This document shows positions 20,880-32,773 of a DNA stretch of 64,000 nucleotides, in pieces (the first letter of the stretch is position 1; every line of letters starts with the position of its first letter). Origin of the DNA: Tridacna crocea (Eukaryota; Mollusca; Bivalvia; Cardiida; Cardiidae); assembly GCA_943736015.1 (NCBI GenBank), contig OX031071.1, positions 43,154,619-43,218,618 of the forward strand. Direction: 5' to 3'. Both the position numbers and the translations under genes were made by a program. Below the pieces are notes generated by a model, which searched no databases, was not told the DNA's origin, and saw only the letters and a list, made by a program, of their open reading frames with translations.

Positions 20880-22160
20880 TATTTTTTGGTAAACGGTTAA
20901 AGATGCTTTGGTTAAGCTATAGCGGTTTATACCTGGTTTACACCTAGGCCACTAGACTGTTGGATCTGTAAAATGCCAGCACGGCTCATATATCATAACA
21001 GTAAACTTTCCCGACATTTAAATTGGATATGAACTACAGGAATCATAGGTTTATATCGACCCTTGAGTGATGTCATTATAACATTATAATTTGATGATAG
21101 GCAAAAGAAAACAAGAAACAATCCCGCAAGTGTGAAAATTACAGGTGAAAAATTGAGAGTTTTACTGAAACAAAGAATGTCCATAATTATAATCCAGTAT
21201 TCTAAATATATATGTACATGTATTTTTATTTATATCTTAGGCCCATATCAAGACCAAAGTCAATTGCCTGTATTTCAGTGGGAAAATGCTATCATATTTG
21301 TGAAAAGGAAACTAAACGCGGCAGTAAACAAAATTTTGTTAAGTCCAGTAGGAGGCTTTATTTCAGCCGTTTTTGTTTCTTTTCAAATAAGTGTAATAAA
21401 TCATATTGTTACAACTGCTCTATTCAAAATATCACGTGTCTACTGTACCTCCGTGGGTTAAAATATGCCTTCGTACCTTTTTTAAATGGATACATAGATT
21501 TTGCGGTCAAAACTTTGAACAGCCATATTCTTGCATATTTCTACGCCTTTTCACGTTTGCAGTTCAAATGACAAACAAGTTGTTTCTGTTTTTCTCTTGA
21601 GATTACAGTTTACACAATTTACATTGACTCTAAAAAAGAGTTGTGATTTGTTTTCCTTATATCCGTAATAATTGCATATTTTTTAAGGTTAAACTAGAGC
21701 AAACAGTTAACATCTGAGAGATGTTTATCCTGGTTTATGAATGCCATTGGTGTATTGAAAGATAAAAACGTTTATTCCGTAGATGCTCTAATTAAAGTGA
21801 AAACTTGTTGAAAACTTCGATAAACGAAATACACCTTTAACTGTACTTGGTGTCCTAATTATTGAACTATTGATCAGTTATTGCTTGTTATAGTGATAAG
21901 CAGGGGTGTTCAAGTGTCCACGTTTAGTGATAGAGATATCACGCGGTCTACAAGTGAAGTTTGAACCAACTGAATAAGATAAACAAGTCTATCTTATGAA
22001 CGTCGATGATAAAACTTGCCCTAAAAATCTTCTATGATCCTGTCTGTATTACCGATAGCGATAATTAAATGTATTTCAAGAATAGTAATGGCTGGGCCGG
22101 GTTATTTTTTATAAAAGAAGACATTGCTTCCGTTTGATTTCCAAAATATAATTTTATAAG
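20880..22160. other. Gene-free region with unrecognised ORFs
   Basis: Two overlapping plus-strand ORFs (21132-21461, 109 codons; 21212-21571, 119 codons) lie here. Neither has a motif I recognise, and neither is favoured over the other. Otherwise AT-rich sequence without repeats. Confidence 0.4.
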
Positions 22161-22161
22161 C

Positions 22162-22387
22162 CATGCTCTGTGAAAAGAGGGCTTAATACATCACCGGGAT
22201 CCATCATACAAAGCACAGTATTATAGAACCGCAATCCACTGAACCATGAGGTAGACTGGTCCCTTGACATACAGTAAATTGACTAATGGCGAAAAGCGTT
22301 TGCTCAAGTCAGCCTGCGCGGACTGTGCAGGCTGAAATGGGTAGATACTTATCGAAAAATCATTCAGCCTTCTTTTCACAGAGCATG
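22162..22387. mobile_element. Family C MITE, best copy (C2)
   Basis: 226 bp. Left end CATGCTCTGTGAAAAGAGGG, right end TTCTTTTCACAGAGCATG, giving clear ~20-bp inverted repeats. It contains the internal hairpin TCAGCCTGCG...GTGCAGGCTGA at about 22310. Confidence 0.8.
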
Positions 22388-22589
22388 TCCCAAATATATA
22401 TGAGACATGTTCTTCAAAGAGAGATTTGATGTAACTTTGTGATGTATTGTACTAAGCAAGTTATCGCATAGTTAAGGGTTCATAAAATCTATTTTGTCTG
22501 GATTGTGTTGACATGGGCCAATACTTTTTGAAAATTCATTAAACCTCCTTTTTAATGAACATGACATCCAATCAAAATAAGACTAAAAT

Positions 22590-23235
22590 CTCAGGTCAGG
22601 ATTGTGCAACAAAGCAAAACAATTACAGAAAAAACGTGTGGGATCCTGTCTGGCCTAATAGGTAAGTTGTGGTCTGGAGTATACAACACAGCACAACAAT
22701 TACAGGAAAAATACTTGTGGGATCCTGTCTGGCCAAATGGTTAAGTTGTAGTCAGTAATATACAACAGAGCACATCAATTAGAGGACAACACTTGTTGAA
22801 TCCTGTCTGTCCTAATGGTTAAGTTGTGGTCAGTAATATACAACACAGCACAACAAATACAGAAAAAGACTTGTGGGATCCTGTCTAGCCTAATGGTAAA
22901 GTTGTATTCACACAGCACAACGACAGGAAAATATTTGTGAGATCCTGTCTGACCTTATGGTTAAGTTGTGGTCAGGAGTGAACAACATAGAACAACAACT
23001 AGAGGTAAACACTTGTTGGATTCACTCTGGCCTCAAGGGATCCTGTCTGACCTAATGATTTTGGAAGTCAGGAGTGTACAACACAGCATAACAATTACAG
23101 GGAAAGACTTGTAGGTTCCTGTCTGACCTTATGGTTAAGTTGTGGTCAGGAGTGTACAACACAGCACATAAATTACAGGAAAATACTTATCGGATCCTTT
23201 TTAGCCTAATGGTTAAAATGTAATCCGGCAGGATT
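22590..23235. repeat. Tandem repeat, unit ~78 bp, about 8 units
   Basis: Units are marked by GGATCCTGTCTGGCCTAAT followed by GGTTAAGTTGTGGTCAGGAG, TACAACACAGCACAAC and ATTACAGGAAAA. Starts at 22641, 22720, 22798 and 22876 give a 78-79-bp period. Later units carry deletions. Confidence 0.85.
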
Positions 23236-23756
23236 CACTCCAAAACTGAAGGATGGGCATTTTATAGGAATGTCCATGGACAATTCCATTCAGAGACCCA
23301 GCTTATATAGGATATATCAGAAAACACTTTAAATGTAAGCTATTGGCATGATATGGTTAAAATGATATTGAAAGGGGTAGGGCGTAACACCTACCACTCA
23401 GTTGAGGAAATATAGCATATTCTGAATTTTCCTTAATTATTAGCTGCTTGAACGCGACTAATAAATAATGAATGTATATACGTTTATTATACTGCTTTAG
23501 GTTAACAACACATGTTAGGGAGGGCCAAGGCTATTAACGACGTGAGGATAACATTGTGATTAATGGAATTTGAGAAATCTTTGCCTGTATTCAGCTCATT
23601 CTTTGGTCAAGCCAACCAGCTACTATGAAAAATTATTATTAAGTTAAATTCAGTACAAATAGAAGAATATACAGTTTTAATAAGTAATTACAAGAAGATC
23701 TAGTTGCCTTTACAGCTGAACACATTATAATGAACTACTCTCAGTCCATGCCCTTT

Positions 23757-24393
23757 GACAAGTGTCTTGACCTCGACCTTCCTGTATATCAGTGTATTGA
23801 CCTCGACCTTCCTGTATATGTGTGTCTTGACATCGACCTTCCTGTATATCTGTGTCTTGACCTCGACCTTCCTGTATATCAGTGTATTGACCTCACGGAC
23901 CTTCCTGTATATCTGTGTCTTGACCTCGATCTTCCTGTATATTAGTGTCTTGACCTCGACCTTCCTGTATATCAGTGTATTGACCTTGCGGACCTTCCTG
24001 TATATCTGAATCTTGACCTCGACCTTCCTGTATATCAGTGTCTTGACCTCGACCTTCCTGTATATCAGTGTATTGACCTCGCGGACCTTCCTGTATATCA
24101 GTGTTCTGACCTCGCGGACCTCCCTGTATATCTGTGTCTTGACCCCAACCTTCCTGTATAACAGTGTATTGACCTCGCAAACCCTCCTGTATATCAGTGT
24201 ATTGACCTCGCAAACCCTCCTGTATATCAGTGTTTTGACCTCGCAAACCCTCCTGTATATCAGTGTATTGACCTCGCGGACCTTCCTGTATATTTGTGTC
24301 TTGACCTCGACCTTCCTGTATATCAGTGTATTGACGTCGACCTTCCTGTATAACAGTGTCTTGACTTCGACCTTCTTGTATATCAGTAAAGTT
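23757..24393 (-). repeat. Minisatellite of 30/33-bp units, translatable decapeptide repeat
   Basis: About 21 units of TTGACCTCGACCTTCCTGTA plus TATCAGTG. Units are 30 or 33 bp, never off by one or two bases. The minus strand is open for 170 codons (23893-24405) as repeats of DIQEGRGQDT or the 11-residue variant DIQEGPRGQYT. It stops where one CGA codon has become TGA, and the repeat continues past that point to about 23757. There is no ATG at the start of the frame and no promoter or splice evidence I can defend. Confidence 0.75.
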
Positions 24394-24467
24394 TGATCTC
24401 TTCAATTTTCATCAGTTGCTCATTCAAAACGACAAGCTGAATGAAAACACTGCCTGTCGAATTTTAA

Positions 24468-24495
24468 GTAATAATAATAATAATAATAATAATAA
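24468..24495. repeat. (AAT)n microsatellite
   Basis: About nine uninterrupted AAT units. Confidence 0.9.
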
Positions 24496-24535
24496 CGTAA
24501 GTATAGTCTAGTGTCCCTTTTTATATGTCTAGCTT

Positions 24536-24685
24536 CGTAAATTGGTTGTTTGCTTCTATGGTATTTAACGCCGTAAACATTATTTCAGTTCGCGGTGGCC
24601 AGTGCACCTATCCATGCTTCATTCTGGAGCTTCTTTTACCAGTACTCTGTACATTAATTCTTTCCAACCACTGGCTGCCCTCCCA
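24536..24685 (-). mobile_element. SINE fragment, reverse orientation
   Basis: Reverse complement of the body and tail seen at 62735-62945. It has the GTGCACCTATCCATGCTT segment and, at the tail side, ATTTAACGCCGTAAAC. A family A MITE begins at the TTAA immediately after (24686). Confidence 0.6.
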
Positions 24686-24912
24686 TTAACCCTTTACCAG
24701 ACGACAAATTTTAGCTCTGTCTAAATTGAAAGCATTTGCAGACGACAATTTCAGTGTGGCTCAAATGGTGCAACTGTTAATTGATTAGGTAGAAAACATT
24801 GTGGGGAAAGGAGAAAATGCTGGTTACTAGTATTTTCTCCTTTTCCCACAATGTTTTCAAAAAGCTTCTTTCCCGGGGCGTCAAAAGTAAGGATTGAGTG
24901 GTAATAGGTTGA
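24686..24912. mobile_element. Family A hairpin MITE (A16)
   Basis: Starts TTAACCCTTTACCAGACGAC. The right end is GAGTGGTAATAGGTTGA. Hairpin at about 24789-24857. It is inserted next to a SINE. Confidence 0.75.
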
Positions 24913-25133
24913 CAATCCTCTAGAGTATAAACAAGTGTCAACAAGTATTCTGGGTAGATAACTAGGTTACCATAATCAGACTGATCACATGAACCGGATT
25001 TGAAGTTTGGACAGGTTTATAGATAAAGTAACAGATAGTCAAAGTCAACAATGTCTGTCTGACAAGATTATTTTATCCTTCTACAAACACTTTACAATAA
25101 GGAGACGCGGTGAATAACCATAGATATATGACC

Positions 25134-25683
25134 TTAAAGGTGGGTATTTAGGTTTTTTTTCACATCACACCGAAGCAAAAAATATATATATCACTGAAAT
25201 TTATATGAAAAAAAAAATACAAATAATCAATATTTAAGAGTCATAATATTACAAAAATATTTTGGGGGGTGGTATTCCCTTTAAAGGCTACGTAGCCTTT
25301 TAAGCTATTTTTAGATTTCGCGCCAAAATCAAAACAAGCATTGTGGGAATGTAAAGTGACTTGGACTTGTGACTAATGACACTTAAATTTCATAAAATAA
25401 CAAATATGTAATTATTTTCCATAATGTCTTCTTCGGACGCTATCTTTGAAGCTTTGGCTGTGTATTTCCAGTGTGTAAATGAGCAAGTTTCTCATGCAAA
25501 AATAGACGGTGTTTCCCTTCGGCGTCGACCTGGCCTGTAGTAAATCTCTAATTTCTCTTGTTGTTGGATGGTTTTCGACTACTGGGGTTTTATGAATGAA
25601 AAATATAAGGCTTTGGGAAATTTAAGATTTTTTTTTGTATTTTTGTAAAATTTTTGTCCCAAAATCTGAAGGGCCTCCTTTAA
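25134..25683 (+). mobile_element. Family B MITE, 550 bp (B5)
   Basis: TTAAAGGTGGGTATTTAGG at left and GGGCCTCCTTTAA at right, collinear with B1. The single change CCACC to CCTCC weakens the right inverted repeat. Confidence 0.8.
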
Positions 25684-25929
25684 ATTGGTGCACTTTTGAT
25701 TTACGATAATTTAGTCAAACTGTCAGCTTCCACTCATTTTTACAAAGATCGAGATGTTTTACTATACATGGTGTAGTTAAATTCTTAAATTACCGCCTGT
25801 GAAAATGAAACAATACCGGTGACATTTCTTGTACTAAATATTAATTGTGATAAAACCCATAATACCATTGACATTTCTTGTACTAAATATTGATATTGAT
25901 AAACCCCATAATTACAGTTACCACTTGAG

Positions 25930-26163
25930 CAATGTCCTAGTAAAAGGGGGCTAAATACATTTCTATGATGAATGACTCCTGACACATCATTACATAATAA
26001 TAGCGACTTTTTTCCCAGCCGTCTTAACCATGAGGTAGACATATATTGTGACATACAGAAACATTGACCGATAGCGAAAAGTTTTGTCCCAGATCAGCTT
26101 AATGGACTATAACCTGGGCCGATACTTTTCGCAGATACATTAAGCCCCCTTTTCACAGAGGAT
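25930..26163. mobile_element. Family C MITE (C3)
   Basis: Left CAATGTCCTAGTAAAAGGGG, right TTAAGCCCCCTTTTCACAGA. It contains the GAGGTAGAC...TGACATACAG block. Confidence 0.65.
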
Positions 26164-26177
26164 TGCGCATTTGTTTT

Positions 26178-26288
26178 TGGAAAGGTAAAAATAATGCTGA
26201 TTAACTGTATTTTTTCCTTTTCCCACATTGTTTTCAAAAAGTTTTCACAGGATCGTTGTGTGTTAAAAGTCACGCGACATGAAATTAA
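26178..26288. mobile_element. Family A right-half fragment
   Basis: Hairpin with centre GCTGATTAACTG and a degenerate right flank. It shares its terminal TTAA (26285-26288) with the complete copy A17. Confidence 0.5.
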
Positions 26289-26513
26289 CCCATTACCAAA
26301 CGACAAAATTTTAGACTTGTCCAAATTGAGAGCTTTTGCAGACGACAAAATAAAAGTGACTGAAAATTTGAAATTTGTTTTGTGAAGGATAGAAAACATT
26401 GTGGGAAAAGGAGAAAATGCTGGTTACCAGCATTTTCTCATTTTCCCAAAATGTTTTCTAAAGGCTTCTCTCTCAGGAGCGTCAAAAGTAGGGATTATGT
26501 GGTAATGGGTTAA
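26285..26513. mobile_element. Family A hairpin MITE (A17)
   Basis: Starts TTAACCCATTACCAAACGAC and ends GTGGTAATGGGTTAA. Full-length hairpin at about 26393-26455. Confidence 0.8.
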
Positions 26514-26879
26514 TCGTCTACAAGTCCTTCTATTAGAGATGTACAAGCCGACACCAAATACGGACATTTGACAAGATATACGGAGTTTAGACAAGGGGTT
26601 CGTCTCAAAATCTACGAGACTATCGATAAAGGTAATTCGCTATTTTAGAGACGCTCGCTGTCGATCGTCTGCTTTTGCAAGGTACTTTTAATTCTAACAT
26701 GACACGCGACTTTGGCTCTATAAACACAGTGCAAGGAAAACGTGGTAAAATCTGCGACAATCTATGTAGAGTGACGTCATTCAATGAGTGAGTTATTCTA
26801 TAACATAATCTTCATCCGCGTTTTTACTCTAAGTTTGAACTTGTTTTCATTTCACTAAGAAATGGCCATGTTAGAATCG

Positions 26880-27045
26880 AAATAATCTTCTTTCTATCGT
26901 GGTATATCGTTCAATAAACCGCGTGAGTTATGCGGCGCAATGAATAACCCACTCGGGCTATCGCCCTAGTGGATTACTTATTGTGCCTTATAACTCACAA
27001 CTGTGGTTTATTGAATGATATACCACGATAGAAAGAAGATTATTT
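26880..27045. mobile_element. Fold-back element, ~165 bp
   Basis: Left arm AAATAATCTTCTTTCTATCG continues into TGGTATATCGTTCAATAAAC. The right arm from about 26980 is its complement, ending AGAAAGAAGATTATTT. The centre holds GGGCTATCGCCCT. No coding content. Confidence 0.75.
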
Positions 27046-27292
27046 CTTAAATAGACCACGCTAAAATTTCACTTCTCAGAGAATCAAAACGATGTCTATA
27101 ATATTTCTATGGGGAATTGTAACATATGTATAACACACTGAGTTACGTTTGGCCGTAACTCTTCTTTGGATCGTATTGTGGACTTTAGTTTACCACTCTT
27201 TGGTCTATTGCAATACAAGTAAACTACCCAAACCACCCAAACATTGACTAAAAACATGAACCAGTTCCTTTGGTAAAACCCTTCACGGTTTC

Positions 27293-27521
27293 TTAACCCT
27301 TTCCCAAACAATCCCTGGTTTTTACAGGTCTGAAATAGTAGCCTTTTGAAAACATTGTGGGAAAAGGAGAAAATACTGGTAACCAGCATTTTCTCCTTTT
27401 CCCACAATCTTTTCTACCCTATCATAGACAGAAATCATCTTTTCAGCAAGAGTTGAATTGTCGTCTGCAAATGATTTCAATTTGGTCTAGTCCAAAAATT
27501 TGTCGTTTGGGAAAGGGTTAA
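27293..27521. mobile_element. Family A hairpin MITE (A18)
   Basis: Starts TTAACCCTTTCCCAAACAAT and ends TTTGGGAAAGGGTTAA. Hairpin at about 27350-27408. Same subfamily as A15, including the GTCTGAAATAGTAGCC and CAGCAAGAGTTGAATTGTC variants. Confidence 0.8.
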
Positions 27522-28419
27522 GTCTATTGTTCCTCCATTCTAGATCTAATCACTTCAGTAAGATGGTACCGCAACATTCTGTCCTGATCTTAACATTCTC
27601 TCAACAGATCTTAGCTAAATAAGTATTTACATAACGGAAAACGATTATGCATCGTACACCTCATTTTTAGGATAATAAAACACCCCTAAAACCGGTATTC
27701 ATAAGGCGGTATAAGCGAAAGAGGCATCAATAGCAAAAAACTCGAAGAAAACTATATTCCAATAATGCATTTCTCAATAAGTCATAGAATTCTTGTATAT
27801 TGAGTCTTCACTTAAACTTAACTTGCTGTCTTCAAGTGCTTTCGATTTGGTCCAGTCCAAAATTTTGTGGTGTGGTAAGGTTTTAAATGATGCTGTGTTT
27901 TCATTTGCTTTCGTTTTTTATCATGTCAATTGTACATGCTACTTTGATTAAAGTCATTAAAGTCTCTCAGATGATCTCGCTACTTCATGATTTAAATTCA
28001 TGATTTTTTGGCCCCAAACCAGTGCATAAAAATCGGTATTCAATTTACCATGGGTTTGTTATAGTTTTTTGACATAAATATAAAATTTGACATCTACATT
28101 AATTTGCGAGCAAAATAAATATTTGTTGAACAACTGTAAAATAAACATGTTAAAATGACTAATGTCTTTATAAAATTGACAGAGGTTGGCCAGCGCACAT
28201 GAAATCGTTTGATGTTGACTTTTTCTTTTTCGCAAATGCGAGTAGATCCCTTTCATATATTCCACGGAACCAAATTAAAGGTACTCATGTTTTTCTGGCT
28301 TTCTCACACAACTCTCTTTGCATTTATCGTTGCATATAACTGACTACTTTTCTCACATGCACCAGAGCGGTATAAAAAGCCGGAAAAAGGTTTGCTTCAT
28401 CTAAATACCCAACCCGCAA
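27522..28419. other. Gene-free region
   Basis: Contains one family A right-end fragment (about 27800-27887, GTGGTGTGGTAAGGTTTTAA). Nothing else recognised. Confidence 0.45.
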
Positions 28420-28646
28420 TTTTCTGCAAAAAAGGGGGTGTTAATGCATTTTCGTTATCTATGGTACCAAATAAGTCATCATATAGTTATGGGTACATGA
28501 CATCTACCTTTTTTAACAACCTACTTAATAATGAGGTTGACTGGTCCTTTGACATACAAAACTGATCAATAGCCAAAATTTTTCTGCTAAGGTCAGCGTG
28601 ATGCTTTTCGCAGATGCACTAAGCCCCCTTTTCCCAGAACATCCCT
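28420..28646. mobile_element. Family C MITE (C4)
   Basis: Left TTCTGCAAAAAAGGGGGTGT, right AAGCCCCCTTTTCCCAGAAC. It includes the GAGGTTGACTGGTCC and TTGACATACAAAACTGATC blocks. Confidence 0.6.
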
Positions 28647-30220
28647 GAATGATATTTTGGTTTCATATGCAGGAGCTTGCTCACTCTTGTCACAAATGTG
28701 CCAGGAAAACGGCTTTCAGGGAGCCGCCGCATGAACATGGCCACATTTTGGAGCACCCGTAAATCACTCTTTATTTATACCAATATTAATACCAAGAAGT
28801 AAATCAAAAGCCAGGGGGAAAATTGACGAAAGTCTCCTAAAATATTATTTTTCAATTTATGTGAAATTTAACGATATAAAATCTGATTTACCCATTACAC
28901 GAGTCGTCGACGCCTGAGCAGTGAGATACATGCCAATGGTTTTATTGAGTCGCCTGTTTGCGTAGCAAACAGGCTCTCATTGTTATCGTCCTGATCTATG
29001 GGGTGACGTAAGCATACCTCCGGCCTTGTACTGCTTCCTGTTCCAAGTCCCGGTTTACGAGATAAAATAGTTTTCTAATTATTGGGTGAACAACCTAGTT
29101 TTTTTCTGTTCTAAATAATTTACAATAGTGCCTTTGTGATAATGAATATGTCTATAAAGACTGAGGTGTTTAACGGTTCAAACCTTTGAAACAACCATTT
29201 CGTCCACAAGGGTACACACATTAGCCTGATGTCTGTGTAAGACATCATATCTAAAAATAGCGCATTACGTATATATGTAAAAATAGCTACCGTGAACTAA
29301 ACAAGTCAGCGGACACGCTGAGAAATCTTCAACTACAAGTATCTTTTCTGCTTCTATTTGTGGACAATTCTCAGTGAAAATTGTTTGATAATTACCTATT
29401 AGAAGTACACTTTCTTACAATCTTACATCCTAATTGCAAGCCTTATTTCAATTCAACGCTCAACCTATGATTGGACAGAGAAAGGCGATGCCTTCAACTG
29501 CTTTTTTTCTGAACAGTAGGCTATTTTTTAACAAATTTATAACGACTTGAAATGGTTGCATTGCCTTATTAGACATTATAACACAAGGCTTCTTCCCAGC
29601 CTTTTAATCTAGACTTTAGATACTTTGCACACCCATATTGTAGGTGCACCAGAGACGAGTACATAGCGTATGCAATGTACACGGTTCTAGGCTGTACCAA
29701 GTTATCGCTTTGCAGGTGCTTTCTGGAATGTAGCTTTGCGACAAATATAGATCTTGTAATCACGTGACGTATAAACGTCATTTGCACCACGGAAATCTTT
29801 ATAAATTTACATATTTATGAGTCAGTCACTGAACTGGCCTTTACTTTTAGCGTGAACCGACCTATGTAGAGAGAGTGCTTTGAAGTTTACTATGTTCTAT
29901 TGGTTTTCGTTCGTAAAGACGGCCAAATTTGTTAAAGTCTGCTGTTTTTTTTCAATGAGCCATTAACCTAGATCTAGTATTTATTAAACAACAGTTTATT
30001 AGTGCAGGTGTTAGAACGCAAGGTGCTTTTGTAACTGCCAAAATCTGAATTTACACTACGCAGTTCTAACAACCAGCAATCTGAGAAATTGACTTTTTAC
30101 TCCGCTATAATTCAAATATTATAGAACAGATCAGTGTTTACCCGCTCGAACAACAAGTTCTTTATTGGAGTGTTTGTAATCTTTTGAAGGGTTTTAATTT
30201 ACACCAAAACAATATACATC
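28647..30220. other. Gene-free region
   Basis: A short perfect hairpin GCCTGTTTGCGTAGCAAACA at about 28953 resembles transposon-end hairpins. No gene recognised. Confidence 0.4.
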
Positions 30221-30385
30221 AGGCCCGTAGGAACGCGGGGAGTGGGGGGGGGGTTGGGGTGGCCCAATAATTTTGAAAATCATAGTAACTAAAATATGAG
30301 TTCTTAGGACAATGCAAAAACCACGCAAAAAATCTCAGTATCTCGAAGTTAGCCTCCCCCCATCTCGAAATGCTTCCTACGTGCC
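30221..30385. mobile_element. hAT-like MITE, 165 bp
   Basis: Left end AGGCCCGTAGGAAC; the right end reads CTTCCTACGTGCC(T). Flanks are TATACATC (30213-30220) and TATACATG (30386-30393), an 8-bp target duplication with one mismatch, as expected of hAT-class insertions (family knowledge). A G-run follows the left end. No ORF. Confidence 0.6.
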
Positions 30386-30393
30386 TATACATG

Positions 30394-31319
30394 TAGACAA
30401 TTTTCGATCGGCGTGGAAGCACTATAATCCCTGGGACGTTATAAAACGCGGACAAATATTAAAGGGTGATGATCATGCTGTTGGGTTATAGATTTTATTG
30501 AGTTGTAGCAGCCACATTCATAGAGTCCATTGCTGGTCAAAACCTCAACCTGGACAACAAGAAAAACAAATTATTTCCAAAGGACAGGTAGATTACTGAG
30601 TCAAATATTTGTTTGTGCTCCAAAGGCCACAGTTCAGTCCAATGATCATGAAATTGCTCAATGATATTTTTTGACAAAACTGAATTTAGGTCACCTGGGG
30701 TTAAAAGAAAAAGCCTAAAGGTTGTCATTAGGTCAAATCAGACGAAACCTTAATAGAGCTGTAGAATCAATTTACATGTATGTTCAATCTACTACTTATG
30801 AAACTTTGTCAGACTGCTAAGATTAGATATGAGCGAGTTGCAAAAGGGCATTTTTGGTCCAAAAGTATGTCACTAGATCCTATACCAGAAGATAATCTGG
30901 TCTTTATTTGTAAAGGGTTGTTGTCTTTGAGTAAAAAACTTTGAACTTATTAAAGCTAGTCCTGGTGCCTAAATTTTAGTTTCCACCACGATTTTTTAAA
31001 TGTAAATTTTAATACGGATATTTTAAATTTTAGGATGACAACTCAGAAATATGCTTGCATATAATACTGTTTTGTGGTTAAGTTATTTTGTATCTTGAAT
31101 GCTTTTAATAGATTTGAACAAAAAAGGGCGAAAGCTTCTAACCCATTACCCTCCATGCGACTCTCAGGACTATCAGTCCTTTGATAATGATTAGATGGCA
31201 TTTTAGCACTCAGAAAACCTACGACAGGCTTAAAGTTTCAACTCAGGTTACGCTATGCAGTCCAAAAAAGGATAATACGTATTGGTCGATACTTATCCCT
31301 CGGATGCTCGAAGGCATAG
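30394..31319. other. Gene-free region
   Basis: No recognisable gene or repeat. Confidence 0.4.
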
Positions 31320-31505
31320 ATCATGAATGGCTTTTGAAAACATTGCGGGAAAAGCACTAAATGCTAGTGACAAACATTTTTCACATTTTCCCACAATGTT
31401 TTCTACATTTACCTAATCAAAGACAGAAACCTGCACTTTTAATTAGTCGTCTGCAATTGCTTTTATTTGGTCTGGTAAAAAAAGGCAATTTAGTAAAGAT
31501 TTAAT
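31320..31505. mobile_element. Family A MITE, diverged
   Basis: Hairpin arms AAAACATTGCGGGAAAAGC and TTTTCCCACAATGTTTT are present around a decayed centre (AATGCTAGTGACAAACATT). Right end TTTAGTAAAGATTTAA. Confidence 0.55.
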
Positions 31506-31522
31506 TGTAAAAAAAAACCTAG

Positions 31523-31655
31523 CCTGTGTTCCAGCCCGATCATTTTTGTTTTCTCTTTTATATTTACTCTGTCAGTAATACAGTGTCATTTTTTGATAAA
31601 TTTACGTCCAAATGTAAAGATGGGAAAAATGATCGGACTGAAATCCTGGGCGTGT
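31523..31655. mobile_element. Short fold-back repeat
   Basis: Left GTTCCAGCCCGATCATTTTT and right AAAAATGATCGGACTGAAAT, then CCTGG, are imperfect inverted repeats ~130 bp apart. No ORF. Confidence 0.5.
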
Positions 31656-32067
31656 AAAAACCATACAGGTACGACAGAAAAACGGTAGACGCGGATAGAG
31701 TAACTAGCGGATTACATTTATCGATAATCTCCTAGCTTCTGAGATGAGCCCCGCTCAAAATATCCGTACTCGGGGTTTTATTCCTTACTCGGTGTCGGCT
31801 TGTACGTCTCTAATATCGAAAAATATGTTCACTGCTATTTCTCGATATTCTACCAGAAAGCATGAAATAAAGTCCGATATTGCTGTTATACATGTATGTA
31901 TGGTATAACACCCAGTGCCGTCCTTGGTATAAGCAAGTTGATGTTTATCTATGCTTTCTGCAAAAATTTCTTCTTGGATCCGTAATAAAAACAAGAGGTA
32001 ATGTGCAGCCTAGAGTTTTCAAACAGTAAAAAGGGATTTATCCAACAGTATGTTTTCCATCTCCGGA

Positions 32068-32365
32068 ACTTCGGTAGCTCAGTTGGTAGCGTACAGGACT
32101 TGAGAAGAGGAGTCGCTGGTTTGATCCAACTTCTTTCCGATAATAGTCATTGCTACAGGATTTATTATTCTGTCACTGCTGACAATTTTATCGACGATGG
32201 TTATGCGGATCAGCAAACAGTGGCTTGGAAAGAATTTTGTACGGAGTGGCGGTAAAATATATTCCAGGAAAACATACATAGGTACATTTGGTGTCTGATA
32301 CAGACTTATATCGTCTGCTACAGAATCTACTATTAGACATGTGTGGGCTACAGACCGATGTGAAT
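32068..32365 (+). mobile_element. tRNA-headed SINE
   Basis: Head CGGTAGCTCAGTTGGTAGCG (A box) with CTGGTTTGATCC (B box). The body that follows (GATAATAGTCATTGCTACAG, then GATGGTTATGCGGATCAGC and GTGGCTTGGAAAGAA) matches the body at 62735-62945. Tail region near ACCGATGTGAATATGAAC. Not a functional tRNA. Confidence 0.65.
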
Positions 32366-32484
32366 ATGAACAACAAACAGAGGGGTTGTCTCAAAAGAAG
32401 CAACGGTGCAAAAAGACAATAGAACGGTAGACACGTAAGGCCACGGTATTTTCTTTGCGATACATGTAGTGATGGTAATGGTTA

Positions 32485-32714
32485 TTAACCCCTATACCAA
32501 ACAATCCGACTTTAAACGACCCTGAGAACGAAGACATTTGGAAACATTGTGTGAAAAGAAGAAAATGCTGGCAACCAGTCCTTTCTTCCTTTTCCGCACA
32601 GCTTTCCTAGTCTTTGAAAAACAAACCACATCTAAGTTTGAGTCACTTTGAAATATTGACTGCAAATATTCTTTCAACTTAGTTAAGCCACGAGATTTAC
32701 AGACAGAAGGTAAA
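32485..32714. mobile_element. Family A MITE, diverged (A19)
   Basis: Starts TTAACCCCTATACCAAACAA. The hairpin has a degenerate centre (AAATGCTGGCAACCAGTCC) and the right end is eroded. It lies just upstream of the Harbinger relic. Confidence 0.6.
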
Positions 32715-32773
32715 TCAGCAACTGTATTATTCAGGCCACTGGAAAAACAATTGCTTGCACACACAAATTATCA

